From the NCBI GenBank assembly GCA_009859145.1, contig VRVR01000051.1, positions 131,549 through 195,548 of the forward strand: a stretch of DNA of 64,000 nt. The letters are read 5' to 3'. The position numbers and the translations under genes were made by a program. Each line of letters begins with the position of its first letter. The stretch's first letter is position 1. Positions 18,301 to 28,315 of this stretch are shown here, one piece after another. The stretch is from Andalucia godoyi (Eukaryota > Discoba > Jakobea > Jakobida > Andaluciidae). The notes under the pieces were generated by a model. That model had not been told where the DNA came from, ran no database searches, and saw only the letters and a program-made list of their open reading frames with translations.

Positions 18301-21300
18301 CGAGTCCGTGATGGCTCGCAACAGCTGCTTTTGTTCATTCCGATCCTTCCAAGATTGGACAGGAACAACGACGTCATTCAACAGGGAAGTTAAAAGCTTG
18401 TATGTCAAATCTGAGCGAACAACAACTTCAGCTTTCGAAATGTCGCAAAAGGGCCCACGCCAACCCAGCTGGCACCCGCAGTACGACATTTCACCATCGC
18501 GGAGGCAATGCCCATTCACACAGCCGGAGCACCAAAGAGAGTCATCCACGTTAGCGGACGAAAGAATCGCCGAGGTGGCTTCCACTTGTGCACTGTTTCC
18601 AATCGTAAGGGACTGTCCGACGGATGAAAAGAGCACGAGCATGCTGCGAACATCCGCGGATTCCCGTGCTGCGACCAGGGCGCTCTTGGCATATGCCGTC
18701 AGATAATGCACACGCAGCTCCGGTGTTGCAAAGAATTTTCGCCGAACCGTTAGATTCACTGAACGCTCGACTGCGGCGCAAAAGGCATCGCGAATCACAA
18801 AAATCAACGTAATGTGACCTTCTGAATTCAACGCTGCGGGTAGCCTCAGAGACTTCGTGTCATCAATTGGGACATTCGGAAGCAGCAATGAGCTGTCTGA
18901 GCTGTAGGATGAAACTGGCAGGACAGGCAACCCAGAAATATTTTGATTAATCAGGTACACATCAAACTGAACTGGGCCGTCGCCAACGTTCCAGCCTGAG
19001 CAGAACACGGTGAAGTCCGTTTCCATTTCGACACCCTCCGACGGAGAAACATTGCATCCCCCTCCTTTTGGAGGCAGCCGAACGGATATATCGCGAACCG
19101 CCTTGCTTTCTCTTCCGAGGCTGTCGACTGCAAACACTTCAAAGAGGTACACTCGACCAGGAATGAAAAATCCAGGCGCAATAACAAGATTCGGACAAGT
19201 TCGATTGGACAAAACGACCGACCTGTTTGACAGATCAAACTCCACGGATCTAGATGTCAGTCGCCAGAAGAAGGACACAGGCGTCGCCGCGTCGCCCGGA
19301 GGAAAGTTCATCCGAGCTGTGAGGGTGACCTTTTCTGATGGGTTGACTCTGGGAGACCGCACAACAATCTGTACATTCGATCCTCTTCCAGGTTTCACAG
19401 AAACAAAAATAGTGGATATCGATTGACGAGAACCTTTCGAATACTTCACGGAGATCCAATACATCATGTTCATTTGCAGTGTGTCTGCATAGATCACAGT
19501 CTGGTTCAATCGAATCGTGTTGTTCCCAAAGACATTTCCGCAAGGTTTGAAGTTCGATGCATTGCCATTGGGTTGAGATGATGTCGTGTTGTTCTTGAGT
19601 TTGATACAGGACCATACAAATTGTTCAGGGACTGGCTCCTCTTCAGGGTCCGAGCAAGATTGTGCGGTTAATTTGAGATCCGATTCGATGCACTGCTCAA
19701 TGTATGAGCCCTGATCGATCACAGAAACCAGTGGCAGAGAAACAACAGCGAACGCATACTCTGCAATCGCTGTAAATACATTCAACGGCCTCGAAACAAG
19801 TTTCACGGAAACCGAGTAGTTTTGTGAAGCCGGCAGCCTGTACGGAGGAATCGTAAACTCAATCTCCTTAAAACCCATTGCATAACTGTCGGTTTTTGTC
19901 ATGCCGGCGATTCTTGGACCGGTGACGTTCCAGAATGCGGAAAATGACAAATTCCATGACGCCACGCATGATACAGTACTATAACTGGCTTTCAGCACCA
20001 AGGGGCTTGAAATTCGCACTGCATTGGAACTGGGGCCCAGAATTGCAAGAGACTGTACAATTCCGGTGGATCGACGCGTAAGATTCAAGACAAACTCATA
20101 CTGGAGCCCAAAGAAATTACGAGATTTGAAGACGATTGTGTAGTTGCCAGGAAACGAAAACGGAATAGTTTGTCCAAATTGAACGTCAGTCGCAGTGGAT
20201 AATTCATAGGGCAACTGTGGAGGTACCGCAGACCCCAGAATATTCATACCCACGACAGACCAGGAAACGCTGACCAATCTTTTAACGCTTCCCGATATCA
20301 AAACCGACGATAAATTGAATGAATCGCAAATTCCCACCACCGGCTCTGCGACAGAGACATGATGATCCGGAGTGGGAGGAACATAATGCAGATGAATTCG
20401 CGAAGGAATATCGACAGGAATGTGAGTCGAGGCATCCTTCACGGCCCCCGGCACAAAAGAAATGTTGAAGTAAGGATCAGAAGAGGACCAGATCACAGAT
20501 TGGCCAAGATGGATGAAAAGAGTTGCAGAATTGAACCATACACATGCAAGATCGGTTCCTTCCGCAAGCATTGCGCGCGTATCCGGCAACAGGAGTGCAT
20601 TGCAGGACGAGCTGGAAAGAGGAGCAGAGGTAACGGAAGAAGAAAATGATATTGTGATGAGCGTGGCATCACTATCAATACCAGCAGAGATGAACATTGC
20701 AGTCGCATTGTTGGAAGGAGGCGGCGGCGCGATGCAAGCTGACGCTGAGGACGCGCCTTGCGCCCTTGTGAATGTACCCAGCGGACATGGATGACAACTG
20801 GTCACACTATCTGAGCCAGAAACAGAAGAGTACGTGTTATTAGGACAGAGAGTGCAGTCCGTAGGAGCCGACGCGCCTTCATTGAGACCGAAAGTGCCAC
20901 TAGGACATGGTTGGCAATACGCAGAGCTGTTTGCCCCGACGGCCACTCCAACGGTCCCTCTAGGACAGAGAGTGCAAGACTGTGAACCGAATCCTGATGC
21001 GTAAGAGCCAGCTTGGCATGGTGTGCACGAACCAGGACTCGGAGCTCCAGTAGCGCTGCTGTACGTACCTATAGGGCATCCCAGACATGTACTCGAGGCA
21101 GTAGACCCAACGGCAGTACTGTACGTTCCTGCAGGGCAGAGGCTGCACGAGGAAGACGAGTTCGCACCAGAAGCCGGGCCGTACGTCCCAGCTGGGCACT
21201 TTGAGCAATACGTGAGCCCCGGAGTACTGGAAAAAGTCCCCATCGGACAAAGAAGACAAGATGCGTTCCACTGTGTAGGATTGGCTATGAAAGTGCCCAG

Positions 21301-22539
21301 GGGGCACGATGAACAGGTGGCGTGGCCGGGACAACGAGAAATCCACGTCTGTGATCCGCAGCCGACCACAACCCGACCGGCGGCATTTTGAAGGATACGA
21401 ACGGAGGAGGCGCACGGCAATCCGAGGACCACCGATCGAAAGACACCGTCAGCAGTGATATTGTAGACATCGACGAGAGACGGTGAAATCGAAATCGCAA
21501 CCAACAGACTAGATTCCAAATACAGAATATCCATGAAGTTTGCAGACGCAATGTTGGGAGCTACAGAAAGACAACCTACGCTTGTCCAGTGTTTGGGTTT
21601 CGACGGCAGAGTGTTGTCCGGAAGGTAGGACTCTATACAGATGCCTGTAGATGTTGCACCAACAATAGAAAACGATTCTCCGGAAAACACCGATGGCATC
21701 CGTCCAAGGCCCACGTAGTCGTGTTTCCCGTTCGGAGTCAGCAAGTCCCACTGATTGTTAGTATTGTTTTGAAGGCCATACACGACAGTTCGGTCCTTAT
21801 CGTTGATGCCTGCAATGTACACACTCCTCGATGCGGTTTCCACAAACACTGAAAAGTCTCGCACCATAGGAGACTTGGAATTCCCAACAAAAATACCGTC
21901 CGCAACGCTATTCCAACTGCCCGAGTCTTCGTCGTACGTGACGACATATGACAGTACAGAAGTTGTCACAGCAATGTAGAGCACAGACTGTTGCACAGAA
22001 CACGAAACAGACGCAACTGGGGAAGAAAGAACATAGTGTTTCAAATCCACAAGAGACGCGTTCGAAGGCTGCACGGCGGACAGCCGTTTAATAATCACAG
22101 CTGTATTCGTTCCGTATATCACATAGAAATTGCGGCGAGGCCCTGTACACACATCACTACTAAGCGGAATCTCGGAGCCTATTTCCACAATCGGACCAAA
22201 CGAGCCAATGTGGAAGTCAAACGAGGTCAGAGCAAGACCTCCCGACAGCGTACTTTCCCCAAGAATGATCAACGACCCGTTCGGAGAAAATGCGTAAGAC
22301 ATGATCGCTGCATTCGTATCCACAATGCCAGGAATCGGTGCCAACTGCTCCCCACCCAGACGGAAGAACGATTCCTGCGAGGCAGCGCAAGTCAGCAATG
22401 CAAACATGAAGATGATGAGCAGCGGGAACCCGGAAGGTTGAATTTGAGACGAACCACCAGCCGGAATCCGACATCTCGTTGAATAGTCTTTCAACGATGC
22501 AAAGCTATCCGTCTTGCAAAGTCTCATCATCATCATCAT
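15391..22539 (-). CDS. Polycystin-1/PKDREJ-like receptor without the channel domain
   Basis: 2,382 residues in one exon. A hydrophobic signal segment lies at about 38-53, after a long n-region that begins with five Met, so a later Met may be used. Next come about eight Cys-rich GCC2/GCC3 (ephrin-receptor-like) repeats (about 395-605, pattern CPxGTYSxxxGxxxxxxCxxC). A large REJ/PKD-like β-rich region (about 620-1330) is followed by one EGF-like module (about 1346, CGCQLGWRGPFC) and a GAIN/GPS-like site ending HLTSFA (about 1680). Then there are about seven membrane segments. 'ITRPQR' before the second helix and the EP-V-L helix at the end mirror polycystin-1 helices 2-5. The protein stops there, so the polycystin cation-channel part is absent. 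A surface adhesion or mechanosensory role is inference. Confidence 0.78.
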   Translation of the reverse strand: MMMMMRLCKTDSFASLKDYSTRCRIPAGGSSQIQPSGFPLLIIFMFALLTCAASQESFFRLGGEQLAPIPGIVDTNAAIMSYAFSPNGSLIILGESTLSGGLALTSFDFHIGSFGPIVEIGSEIPLSSDVCTGPRRNFYVIYGTNTAVIIKRLSAVQPSNASLVDLKHYVLSSPVASVSCSVQQSVLYIAVTTSVLSYVVTYDEDSGSWNSVADGIFVGNSKSPMVRDFSVFVETASRSVYIAGINDKDRTVVYGLQNNTNNQWDLLTPNGKHDYVGLGRMPSVFSGESFSIVGATSTGICIESYLPDNTLPSKPKHWTSVGCLSVAPNIASANFMDILYLESSLLVAISISPSLVDVYNITADGVFRSVVLGLPCASSVRILQNAAGRVVVGCGSQTWISRCPGHATCSSCPLGTFIANPTQWNASCLLCPMGTFSSTPGLTYCSKCPAGTYGPASGANSSSSCSLCPAGTYSTAVGSTASSTCLGCPIGTYSSATGAPSPGSCTPCQAGSYASGFGSQSCTLCPRGTVGVAVGANSSAYCQPCPSGTFGLNEGASAPTDCTLCPNNTYSSVSGSDSVTSCHPCPLGTFTRAQGASSASACIAPPPPSNNATAMFISAGIDSDATLITISFSSSVTSAPLSSSSCNALLLPDTRAMLAEGTDLACVWFNSATLFIHLGQSVIWSSSDPYFNISFVPGAVKDASTHIPVDIPSRIHLHYVPPTPDHHVSVAEPVVGICDSFNLSSVLISGSVKRLVSVSWSVVGMNILGSAVPPQLPYELSTATDVQFGQTIPFSFPGNYTIVFKSRNFFGLQYEFVLNLTRRSTGIVQSLAILGPSSNAVRISSPLVLKASYSTVSCVASWNLSFSAFWNVTGPRIAGMTKTDSYAMGFKEIEFTIPPYRLPASQNYSVSVKLVSRPLNVFTAIAEYAFAVVSLPLVSVIDQGSYIEQCIESDLKLTAQSCSDPEEEPVPEQFVWSCIKLKNNTTSSQPNGNASNFKPCGNVFGNNTIRLNQTVIYADTLQMNMMYWISVKYSKGSRQSISTIFVSVKPGRGSNVQIVVRSPRVNPSEKVTLTARMNFPPGDAATPVSFFWRLTSRSVEFDLSNRSVVLSNRTCPNLVIAPGFFIPGRVYLFEVFAVDSLGRESKAVRDISVRLPPKGGGCNVSPSEGVEMETDFTVFCSGWNVGDGPVQFDVYLINQNISGLPVLPVSSYSSDSSLLLPNVPIDDTKSLRLPAALNSEGHITLIFVIRDAFCAAVERSVNLTVRRKFFATPELRVHYLTAYAKSALVAARESADVRSMLVLFSSVGQSLTIGNSAQVEATSAILSSANVDDSLWCSGCVNGHCLRDGEMSYCGCQLGWRGPFCDISKAEVVVRSDLTYKLLTSLLNDVVVPVQSWKDRNEQKQLLRAITDSLLAVANNPLFIDDVGLCVMESILSKVAKTLVITGLDSSMFAQFTTALSSFVVSKGLGESSALKLVASHQGRNRTDAALRAGAAFTEDLVRQLATSAAATLSSGEIPLETDTGAFFFRIQVHSQTEIGGQRFDVSGDSFACRDRRPYAVIPVGMNPCQHANVLSSSVIYWKRNPFSNCLAQNETALSHQFSVEFYDQSGTECVVKDLARPVEIFLPLIQNISRLQENTSTPKCAYFDVTNGNYSVSGVVSTIVRDPFGVAYGVLCSTTHLTSFATIDFQVSPADFVEISPVDIADTGMYTEGDLLHSYVFYVILSLLLCGWLLMAWGYALDRRQARRAGRKALPTSITPYEPGQFKAAAAVPELNADSFRLHVCCHDQKAHQSVQLGQANAVRRQESPGMSSSSASETSAAGFSSTTEDLTVFGVEYFSGIAESKGDAKPSLAEKWMIFRMNVVSVFRQTHPLFGLRWGDGESGITRPQRVMLLMCFVFCALALNAFFHPSAQSPLWVKIAITAMCALIAEPVVFFLSFLFGRIARDAVRRRETSYSAANTSVTTTTNMPAFQQNHSGCADASQKAPTDVGVDANELLSTAQPPFMSTGHSSVGIQNERVSQVLPVPPSTNVLSVCSSSQLVRASPFPFSVATLPGASIDQLPVVGDRVESASLVVAARVQVKTNPSSALKIVGSSSIDTSPVAGSGSGRSVNDPTEIAFGVRDSTLDLVEIQSKPGLPLRIDRKRSVSLDRLHRLGGDAWSVASEDDSGVDVAPKLDETCDSGSLPDFRSLEMSGARLRWYESQMELIAAGRVVRGPVSYSNLLIILFAACLLSLFVVFWLLQASCSIEIVVMCVALLVLISAILIYVIVWKRRPRLTAECLLALARHESAFWYTFNRSAPQQNAGSQFYFPPSSVIFVYFLAILLQVFCIHIILLYYVRMNKDEQFAWYLCSLATFGQQLFVLEPVCILVRVAVGMFM

Positions 22540-23305
22540 CTTTTTTTTTTTTTTTGTTCTCGGGGTTTTTTACACACTCATGTTCAGTCGGTTGTTGATC
22601 TGTCTGGACGTTAGCGTTGATGAAACCAAATGACTGACTCGGAATTCGGATTACTACAATAAAAAAAACGTTCACCACTCTGGCCTGGTCTCAAAAAGAA
22701 ACGAAAAGAAAAGAAACGAGAGAAGGAAAACAGGCAGCCTTCTTCTTGTTTCTCATCGTTCAGCGACCGCAAAGAGGGGAGCAACACGCAAAATTTCCCT
22801 TTTGTTTTTGGAACTCACTGTCCTTTTCTGTGCTTCGTAGCTTCCCTCTCTTCCCTCGTACAATCGGCAGGTTTGTCATAGCAGACGTGGGCAACCTGTC
22901 CAATCTGTCGCCAAGAATGGACGTCCAATAAAGACAGAAGTAGAAACACACGAGCAGACGCAGCAAAAAGCCGAGTTGCATCAGCCTACATGTACAAACG
23001 ACTCTGTGCACTTCCCTCTTCTTGTTGGCATGAAAGAAAATGAACTGCGCAAGAAAAAGACAGCTTGCAGTGGGGTTGGTTGGTTTTGCGAAAAAATGCA
23101 CAGGCTCGGCGCGCCATAACGAATGGCTTCAGGCGTTTTCCTTGCTTGCGCAAAAATTCGTTGTTGGTGAGCCATCCTGCATGTCGAAACAAGTTTTCAA
23201 CAAAGCGCTGAAAGAGCCCGTCTGAAGATTCCGAGTTTGGCAGGGTCTCATGGAGGGGACACACACACATTCAGCCGTTTTGAACTGCTGGGCAAAAAAA
23301 AAAGG
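22540..23305. other. Intergenic, no gene seen
   Basis: Begins with a CAT repeat and T-run at the receptor start codon (22523-22555). The rest has only chance frames. It holds the promoter of the receptor and the 3' end of the IQ-motif gene. Confidence 0.4.
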
Positions 23306-25612
23306 TTACTGCTCGGTGATGAAGAAGTCTGCACGTTCCGCCGCTGGTGCAGCCGAGTTGTCTGCTACTTCGTCTGTCGCGACAGCACTTGGATACTGAA
23401 TTTTCCGTGCACTGAGTATCAGCTTTTCGATCTCCTCCTGGTCCAAGACGAAGCGAAAAACAGGTCGTACCGGCCGCGAGGCCTTTCGTTTCACTGCCTG
23501 TGTTTCCAGATTGCTGCGGAGCTTGCGAGCCTCGGCGGTCGTGTTTGTCCCAATAATGGCCAGCAGCTGTGCTTCGAGCTGATCGGCTTCCAGATCCAGT
23601 CTCTCAAAAACCTCCGAGTCATTTTCGAATTTCTCCAAGTTTGCGACGAATTCACGCTTCCTGTGGATCCAGTCAGATTCTAAAACGGAGAATCGGATTT
23701 CAGCGCTGATACTTCCGTAATCGTCAAACAGCGCCTCGGGTCTCCCGAGCGCTACTCGTTCTCGGATCGTCAAGCTATTAAAATCAAAAAAGAACTTTGA
23801 TGCTGCTGCTTTTGTTGGGCTAATGTTCCCCGAAGAGTCCGCGATTGCTTGCAGTTTTGGCAAAGCCTTGTGGCCCGTGGAGGCGGTAAATCCCAAGACA
23901 CTCGAGGATCGTGTGCTCCCTCTCATTTGGTTCGCTTGCGCGTGTGTACTTTGCAAACCGCGTTTCCCGGCTGACACGAGCTCGGCTGATTTGCGTCCGC
24001 TCCTCGACTTTGCGAGTTCTCTTTCAAATTCCTCTCTCCTGATTTGCTTCAACCGCAGTTTCATTCGTTCCTGCGCATTCGAAATCTCTCTCGCACGAAG
24101 TACCTTCTCTGCTCGGATAAACTGGTACGACAAGAGCGAGATTTGCGCGCGTTTTGTAACTAGATACTGCCGAAAGCACCGCTGCACAGACTTCAGTCGG
24201 TTCACCGCTTTGCGCATCAGGAAACCGATCGGAGACGCCGTTTTGACAACGTAAAGAAGCGATTTAATCTTCTTGACTGCGAATCGCTTTTTTCTGATTT
24301 TCATGTTGACGAGGAACATGACCATCGATCGTCGCATCTTTCTCAGAAGTTGCACTACTTTTGTTTCCTGCAGGCCTTTCCAGTTTCTGTACTGCCGCTG
24401 AATCGTCCGTGCTGCTTGCTCCTCTTTTGTTTGCAGCAGCCGACTTGTTCTTGCTCTTCTAACGACGTTCTGGATGACATCGTGCGCGACGATGGTTTGG
24501 ATCACCGTGGACCAGGCGGCCACCAGAAACCTTTTCTGCTCGCGAGATCGCATCGCCTCGCGCGTTTTCGATTCCAACAAGGTGATCTTCTTCTGCTCGT
24601 GTTGCTGACTTCCATTTCTGTTTCTCTCCAGTACTCGAATGGTCTGCAGTTCATGCTGAAACGCCCTGGACGCGATCTGCTGCTTGCGCATTTCCCCTGC
24701 CTGTTTAGCGTATTCCATGTTTCGCTTCATGATCGCGGTCACTCCCCCGGAACCCGTTGCTGAAGTCGGACGGTACTTCCCAAGCGAGTATTTGGCGTCC
24801 ACGGAGTCAATGTACTTGTCTAGATCTTCAGGATGGTCAAGCATGTACTGTGCAAAGAGCTGTATTCTGGTCTCGAGGCTCATGGGCAGTTCGCGTTTTT
24901 GCGGCGCATCCGACGGCGTGTTGCTTCGTCGCCTCATTTCGGAATGGTCATGGGTGTAAGACAGGACGACTTTCGGAGCACCCGAGCTGGTGAAGTCAAA
25001 CGGAGACTCCAGCTTTCGACTTTTCATCACGTCTCGTCTCAGAAGCCCCCGACGTTCCGTCGTCTTGGCTCCGGATCGATCTTCTCGAATGCCAGGCAGA
25101 GTGTTCACCCCTCCTCTCCGTTCGTCGCGCTCGTGCCTCTTCAGAGTCCCAAGCATCCGTGCCGGGCTCTTCTCGTTTGCAATGCCCATCACAGTGTGCG
25201 ATCTCCCCATCCGTTCGCGCTCCTTGTCCATTTCCCTTGCCATTTCCCTTGCCACTTCCATTGCTTTCCATTCCTGGTCTTCTTTTTCGAGTTGTTCGAT
25301 TTCGATGCGCTCCTGGAGTCGTCGGTGCGCTACGAACTGCTCCTGAGCACCGTCCGACACCGTCCGCATCGCAATGGCCTTCAAGGTCGGCAGCCCGCTC
25401 TTTCCATGATGTCCAGCTCCCACAGATGCACGAGGACTCATTGTCATTGGTGGTGGCGGCGGTTGCACATGAAGACACCTTGGAAACACGTCCGTGTCCA
25501 GGGAGGAAGGCAAGGAGCCTTCCGATGTCCGTTCAGATGCCTGACCGGTTCCCTGGTGGTCCTCACCATCTGGCAGGCCGGTCAGAAAGAACAGTGCGGA
25601 CTGCTGCTGCAT
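23306..25612 (-). CDS. IQ-motif, coiled-coil protein (possibly flagellar)
   Basis: 768 residues from ATG 25612; the four codons upstream lack an ATG. The N-terminus is Pro-rich and disordered. Charged helices at about 95-145 (EIEQLEKEDQEWKAMEVA) are followed by a conserved-looking block at about 245-290 (IQLFAQYMLDHPEDLDKYIDSV). A clear IQ motif lies at about 400-415 (AARTIQRQYRNWKG), with a second degenerate one about 70 residues later (SVQRCFRQYLVTKR). IQ motifs bind calmodulin or EF-hand light chains. Similar layouts occur in axonemal proteins, but no named family is recognised. Confidence 0.65.
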   Translation of the reverse strand: MQQQSALFFLTGLPDGEDHQGTGQASERTSEGSLPSSLDTDVFPRCLHVQPPPPPMTMSPRASVGAGHHGKSGLPTLKAIAMRTVSDGAQEQFVAHRRLQERIEIEQLEKEDQEWKAMEVAREMAREMDKERERMGRSHTVMGIANEKSPARMLGTLKRHERDERRGGVNTLPGIREDRSGAKTTERRGLLRRDVMKSRKLESPFDFTSSGAPKVVLSYTHDHSEMRRRSNTPSDAPQKRELPMSLETRIQLFAQYMLDHPEDLDKYIDSVDAKYSLGKYRPTSATGSGGVTAIMKRNMEYAKQAGEMRKQQIASRAFQHELQTIRVLERNRNGSQQHEQKKITLLESKTREAMRSREQKRFLVAAWSTVIQTIVAHDVIQNVVRRARTSRLLQTKEEQAARTIQRQYRNWKGLQETKVVQLLRKMRRSMVMFLVNMKIRKKRFAVKKIKSLLYVVKTASPIGFLMRKAVNRLKSVQRCFRQYLVTKRAQISLLSYQFIRAEKVLRAREISNAQERMKLRLKQIRREEFERELAKSRSGRKSAELVSAGKRGLQSTHAQANQMRGSTRSSSVLGFTASTGHKALPKLQAIADSSGNISPTKAAASKFFFDFNSLTIRERVALGRPEALFDDYGSISAEIRFSVLESDWIHRKREFVANLEKFENDSEVFERLDLEADQLEAQLLAIIGTNTTAEARKLRSNLETQAVKRKASRPVRPVFRFVLDQEEIEKLILSARKIQYPSAVATDEVADNSAAPAAERADFFITEQ

Positions 25613-26342
25613 GATCTTCAGCAAAAGCTCTTCTTCCTCTTCGTTACGTCAGTCACTCTGCGCAGGCCACACTCTGCTAATCGAAGTACGCTACTGCTCT
25701 GCCATGCATTAGTATTATGTTTGCAAGATCCTCCAAAGTCCGGGAGACTGTCTTTATGTTTGGGAATTCAGATGGATCGCAGACTGATGTTCTCAGTTCT
25801 GAGTTCTGTGGCCAGTTCAACAGACAAACAATTAGCATTTTGAGCAAAACGTGCTGATTTTTTTTTTTTTGAAGGACTCGGCTGTGCAAACGGTTTCGCA
25901 AACAAACCGCTGTACTCTCTTTCCCAAAACCACGTGTTTTCTGTTTTGTGTGCTGCCAAGTGTCAACCCTAAGAGGCTTCTCTCTGGAAAAAGCGTTTTT
26001 TCGCCTCTGCCTGTCACCCGCCATTGTCACTACTGTCATTGTCCGAGTCCCAGTGCGTTTTATTGGCAAAAAAGTCCCCAATAACTAGTACGCCGACACA
26101 CAGAGGTTATTATTATTCCTAGACAAACATCGAATACGTTTTTAATGTTTTGTTTTGTTTTGTTTTGTTTTGTTTTTGTAATTAATAAGCAGATTCTGCG
26201 GTTTCCCCCTCCCCCACCCGCTCTTCCTTACACAACGACAGCGACGACGCCAAACGAAACAACCAACAACGATTTGGACATTACGTTTTCTTTTTATTAT
26301 ATTATATTATTATTATTGTTTTTCTTTTTTGCCAAACACACG
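25613..26342. other. Divergent intergenic region
   Basis: Separates the IQ-motif gene (minus) from eIF4E (plus). It contains a TTTTG pentanucleotide repeat at about 26145-26177 and an ATT/TTA-rich stretch at 26295-26335 just before the eIF4E ATG. A 134-codon minus frame at 25677-26081 has unconvincing composition. Confidence 0.4.
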
Positions 26343-27002
26343 ATGAGCTCTCGATCAAATGACATTTCTCTTTCCGATTCGTATTCGTTTTATTTCAACA
26401 GCGGAAAGTCTGTATCATGCGATGCTGAATCCGGATCTGGGTCTTTGAATCCGTACGAAGCGGCGTTTATGCGGCTGTGCCAAGTGGCGACAGTTGGTGA
26501 ATTCTGGACTGCGTGGTCACATATCCATCGGCCTGAGAAGCTTGGGCAAGGGTGCGACCTGGCGTTCTTCAGAGGTGGGGTGAAGCCAGTGTGGGAGCAC
26601 CCGGCGAATGCGCAAGGAGGAAAGTGGTCGATTCGGCTGCGGAAGCAAGGGTTCGCAAAGCACATTCTTGAAGACTTGATGATTGCGCTCATCGGAAATA
26701 TGCTTCCTGAAGGCGTGCTTGGAATCGTGTATTCATCACGGCCGTATTGCGAAGTTGTAAGCGTGTGGAACAGCGATGCGCAGAACAAGGACGCGTGCTC
26801 GGCGCTCAGAAGTGCTATTGTGGCAAGAACCGGCATTCCTCCGAGACTCCATCTTGAATACAAGCCACATGATGACTCCCTCAGGCGATCCACCTTGAGC
26901 CATTCCGGTGCAGCGTTCAGTGTGAGCGCATCATCCACAGTGTACTCATCCTCCTCCACTCCATCGACGACCGAGCACTCCTCGGCAACCACACAAAGCT
27001 AG
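26343..27002 (+). CDS. Class II eIF4E (4EHP/nCBP-like cap-binding protein)
   Basis: 219 residues from ATG 26343 (AT-rich leader upstream) to TAG. The family core is clear: VGEFWTAWSHIHRP, CDLAFFRGGVKPVWEHPANAQGGKWSIRLRK, and a C-terminal 'LHLEYKPHDDS'. The cap-stacking W-E pair is in PVWEHP (about residue 83). The other cap-stacking Trp of canonical eIF4E is replaced by an aromatic in NPYEAAF (about 36), as in 4EHP/eIF4E2, and the 'GGKWSIRLRK' stretch also follows 4EHP. Class II members bind the mRNA cap weakly and often repress translation (family knowledge). The Ser-rich ends are disordered. Confidence 0.9.
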   Translation: MSSRSNDISLSDSYSFYFNSGKSVSCDAESGSGSLNPYEAAFMRLCQVATVGEFWTAWSHIHRPEKLGQGCDLAFFRGGVKPVWEHPANAQGGKWSIRLRKQGFAKHILEDLMIALIGNMLPEGVLGIVYSSRPYCEVVSVWNSDAQNKDACSALRSAIVARTGIPPRLHLEYKPHDDSLRRSTLSHSGAAFSVSASSTVYSSSSTPSTTEHSSATTQS

Positions 27003-27340
27003 AATGAACATCACAGAACAATCAAAGGAAGCGTCGGGGACAGAAGTAGTTGCAGCAGAAAAGCATCCGAGTCTGGGAAGTGATTCATTTCTATAGAGGC
27101 TTTTCTTCCGTGGGCCTTGTTCTCACGCGGTCGTGCCACCAAGCCTTTTCCTTCCTTCCGAGTCTTCTTTCTGCACGGTCTTTGTGTACCAGCGACTGTA
27201 AAAACAATCTTTTCCCCCTTGTTCCCGGATTACATAGTAGAGATCAGATACTGTCAGTGCTATATGCTCTGATTGCCGAAATAGCAAATTTGTACATAAG
27301 CATTTTCGTTGTTTTTGGTGCAAAAGTCATATTAGGTATC

Positions 27341-28315
27341 ATGCTGATGACTCGGCTCCAAGTGTGTAGGAGCTCCGTTCGTGGAGCCCGCCGCTTCGTT
27401 ACAGCTTCCGGACCCGGGGTTTCCTTTTCCCCTGACTCTGATCCGATGGGTGTGTTCCAGAACAAGTATAGCAAAGCCGATGACCTGGCACAGGATGTTG
27501 ATGCTGCAAATGCAGACGCGAAGAGCTTGTTGCATCTCGTTCTTGATGCATCGCTTGCGCATGTTCCGGCGCTGGGGTTCACGGACGCCGCCCTGGAATC
27601 CGGGCTGTTGGATCTTGTTCATGCACAGAAATTACCACAGATGAGCAGCATTGCCGCAGCAGCGCGCGGAATCGTGGCAAACGGCCCAGTGGAAATCGCG
27701 AAACACGCAGCGGATGTTATGGATGCCAGTCTTTCATCGCTCTTGTCTCTCGAGGTGGAATCGGCCAAGACGCTCTCTGGAAGCCCCGTGAGGTTGCTGG
27801 AGCACGCAGAGTGGAGTCGATGGGTGGCAAGCAGGCTTTGGATGACTGTTTCGTCGGGGTACTGGCCTCACTGGGGAGCAGCTATGGCGCTCTTGTCTCA
27901 CCCTGTGGCCTTGCCAGGGACGTTGGAACGGCTTGCAAATCGCGCGGATGACATTGTGTACGCCACAGAAGTCGCTGTAAAGAATGCAAATGGGGTTGGT
28001 GTGTTTGCAGCAGCAGAGCAGCAGCAACAACGGGAGGGCGAAGGAGGAGTGTTGTTCCGCGAAGGATCGGGTGTGCAGCAAGAACTCGGGCCATCTTGGT
28101 ACATCAAGAGAGGGATTGTCGCTTCGGTCTACGGAGCCGCAGAACTGGCGTTCGTTTGGAAACCAGCTCCGACACAGGAAGAAATCCGAGCATTTGTAGA
28201 CCGAGCAGTCTTGGATGCCGTGCATGTCGCCGATCTTCCTCGAAAAACAAGGCGGCTCGCTTCGGATCTGTCCGTCATGTTCGGCGGCCTCGCACAGATC
28301 CTTGCTAAAAGATAA
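27341..28315 (+). CDS. COQ9: COQ9, ubiquinone biosynthesis lipid-binding protein
   Basis: 324 residues from ATG 27341; the upstream open frame has no better start. The first ~30 residues are basic and Ser/Arg-rich, as in mitochondrial targeting peptides. The COQ9 signature is present: LAHVPALGFTDAALESG near residue 70, 'SGYWPHWGAAMALLSHPVALPGTLERL' in the middle, then DDIVYATE, 'WYIKRGIVASVYGAAELAFV' and 'AFVDRAVLDAV'. COQ9 presents CoQ intermediates to COQ7 at the inner mitochondrial membrane (family knowledge). A Gln-rich insertion (about 225-245) is species-specific. Downstream lies the second Fanzor relic. Confidence 0.9.
   Translation: MLMTRLQVCRSSVRGARRFVTASGPGVSFSPDSDPMGVFQNKYSKADDLAQDVDAANADAKSLLHLVLDASLAHVPALGFTDAALESGLLDLVHAQKLPQMSSIAAAARGIVANGPVEIAKHAADVMDASLSSLLSLEVESAKTLSGSPVRLLEHAEWSRWVASRLWMTVSSGYWPHWGAAMALLSHPVALPGTLERLANRADDIVYATEVAVKNANGVGVFAAAEQQQQREGEGGVLFREGSGVQQELGPSWYIKRGIVASVYGAAELAFVWKPAPTQEEIRAFVDRAVLDAVHVADLPRKTRRLASDLSVMFGGLAQILAKR

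Noticed and set aside
24833-25843. 336-codon plus-strand frame opposite the IQ-motif gene
   Set aside because: Very Ser/His/Cys/Phe-rich product expected from antisense of a charged helix; no start context or domain.
25677-26081. 134-codon minus-strand frame upstream of the IQ-motif gene
   Set aside because: It starts without an ATG at its end, lies in the leader or promoter region and shows no family features.
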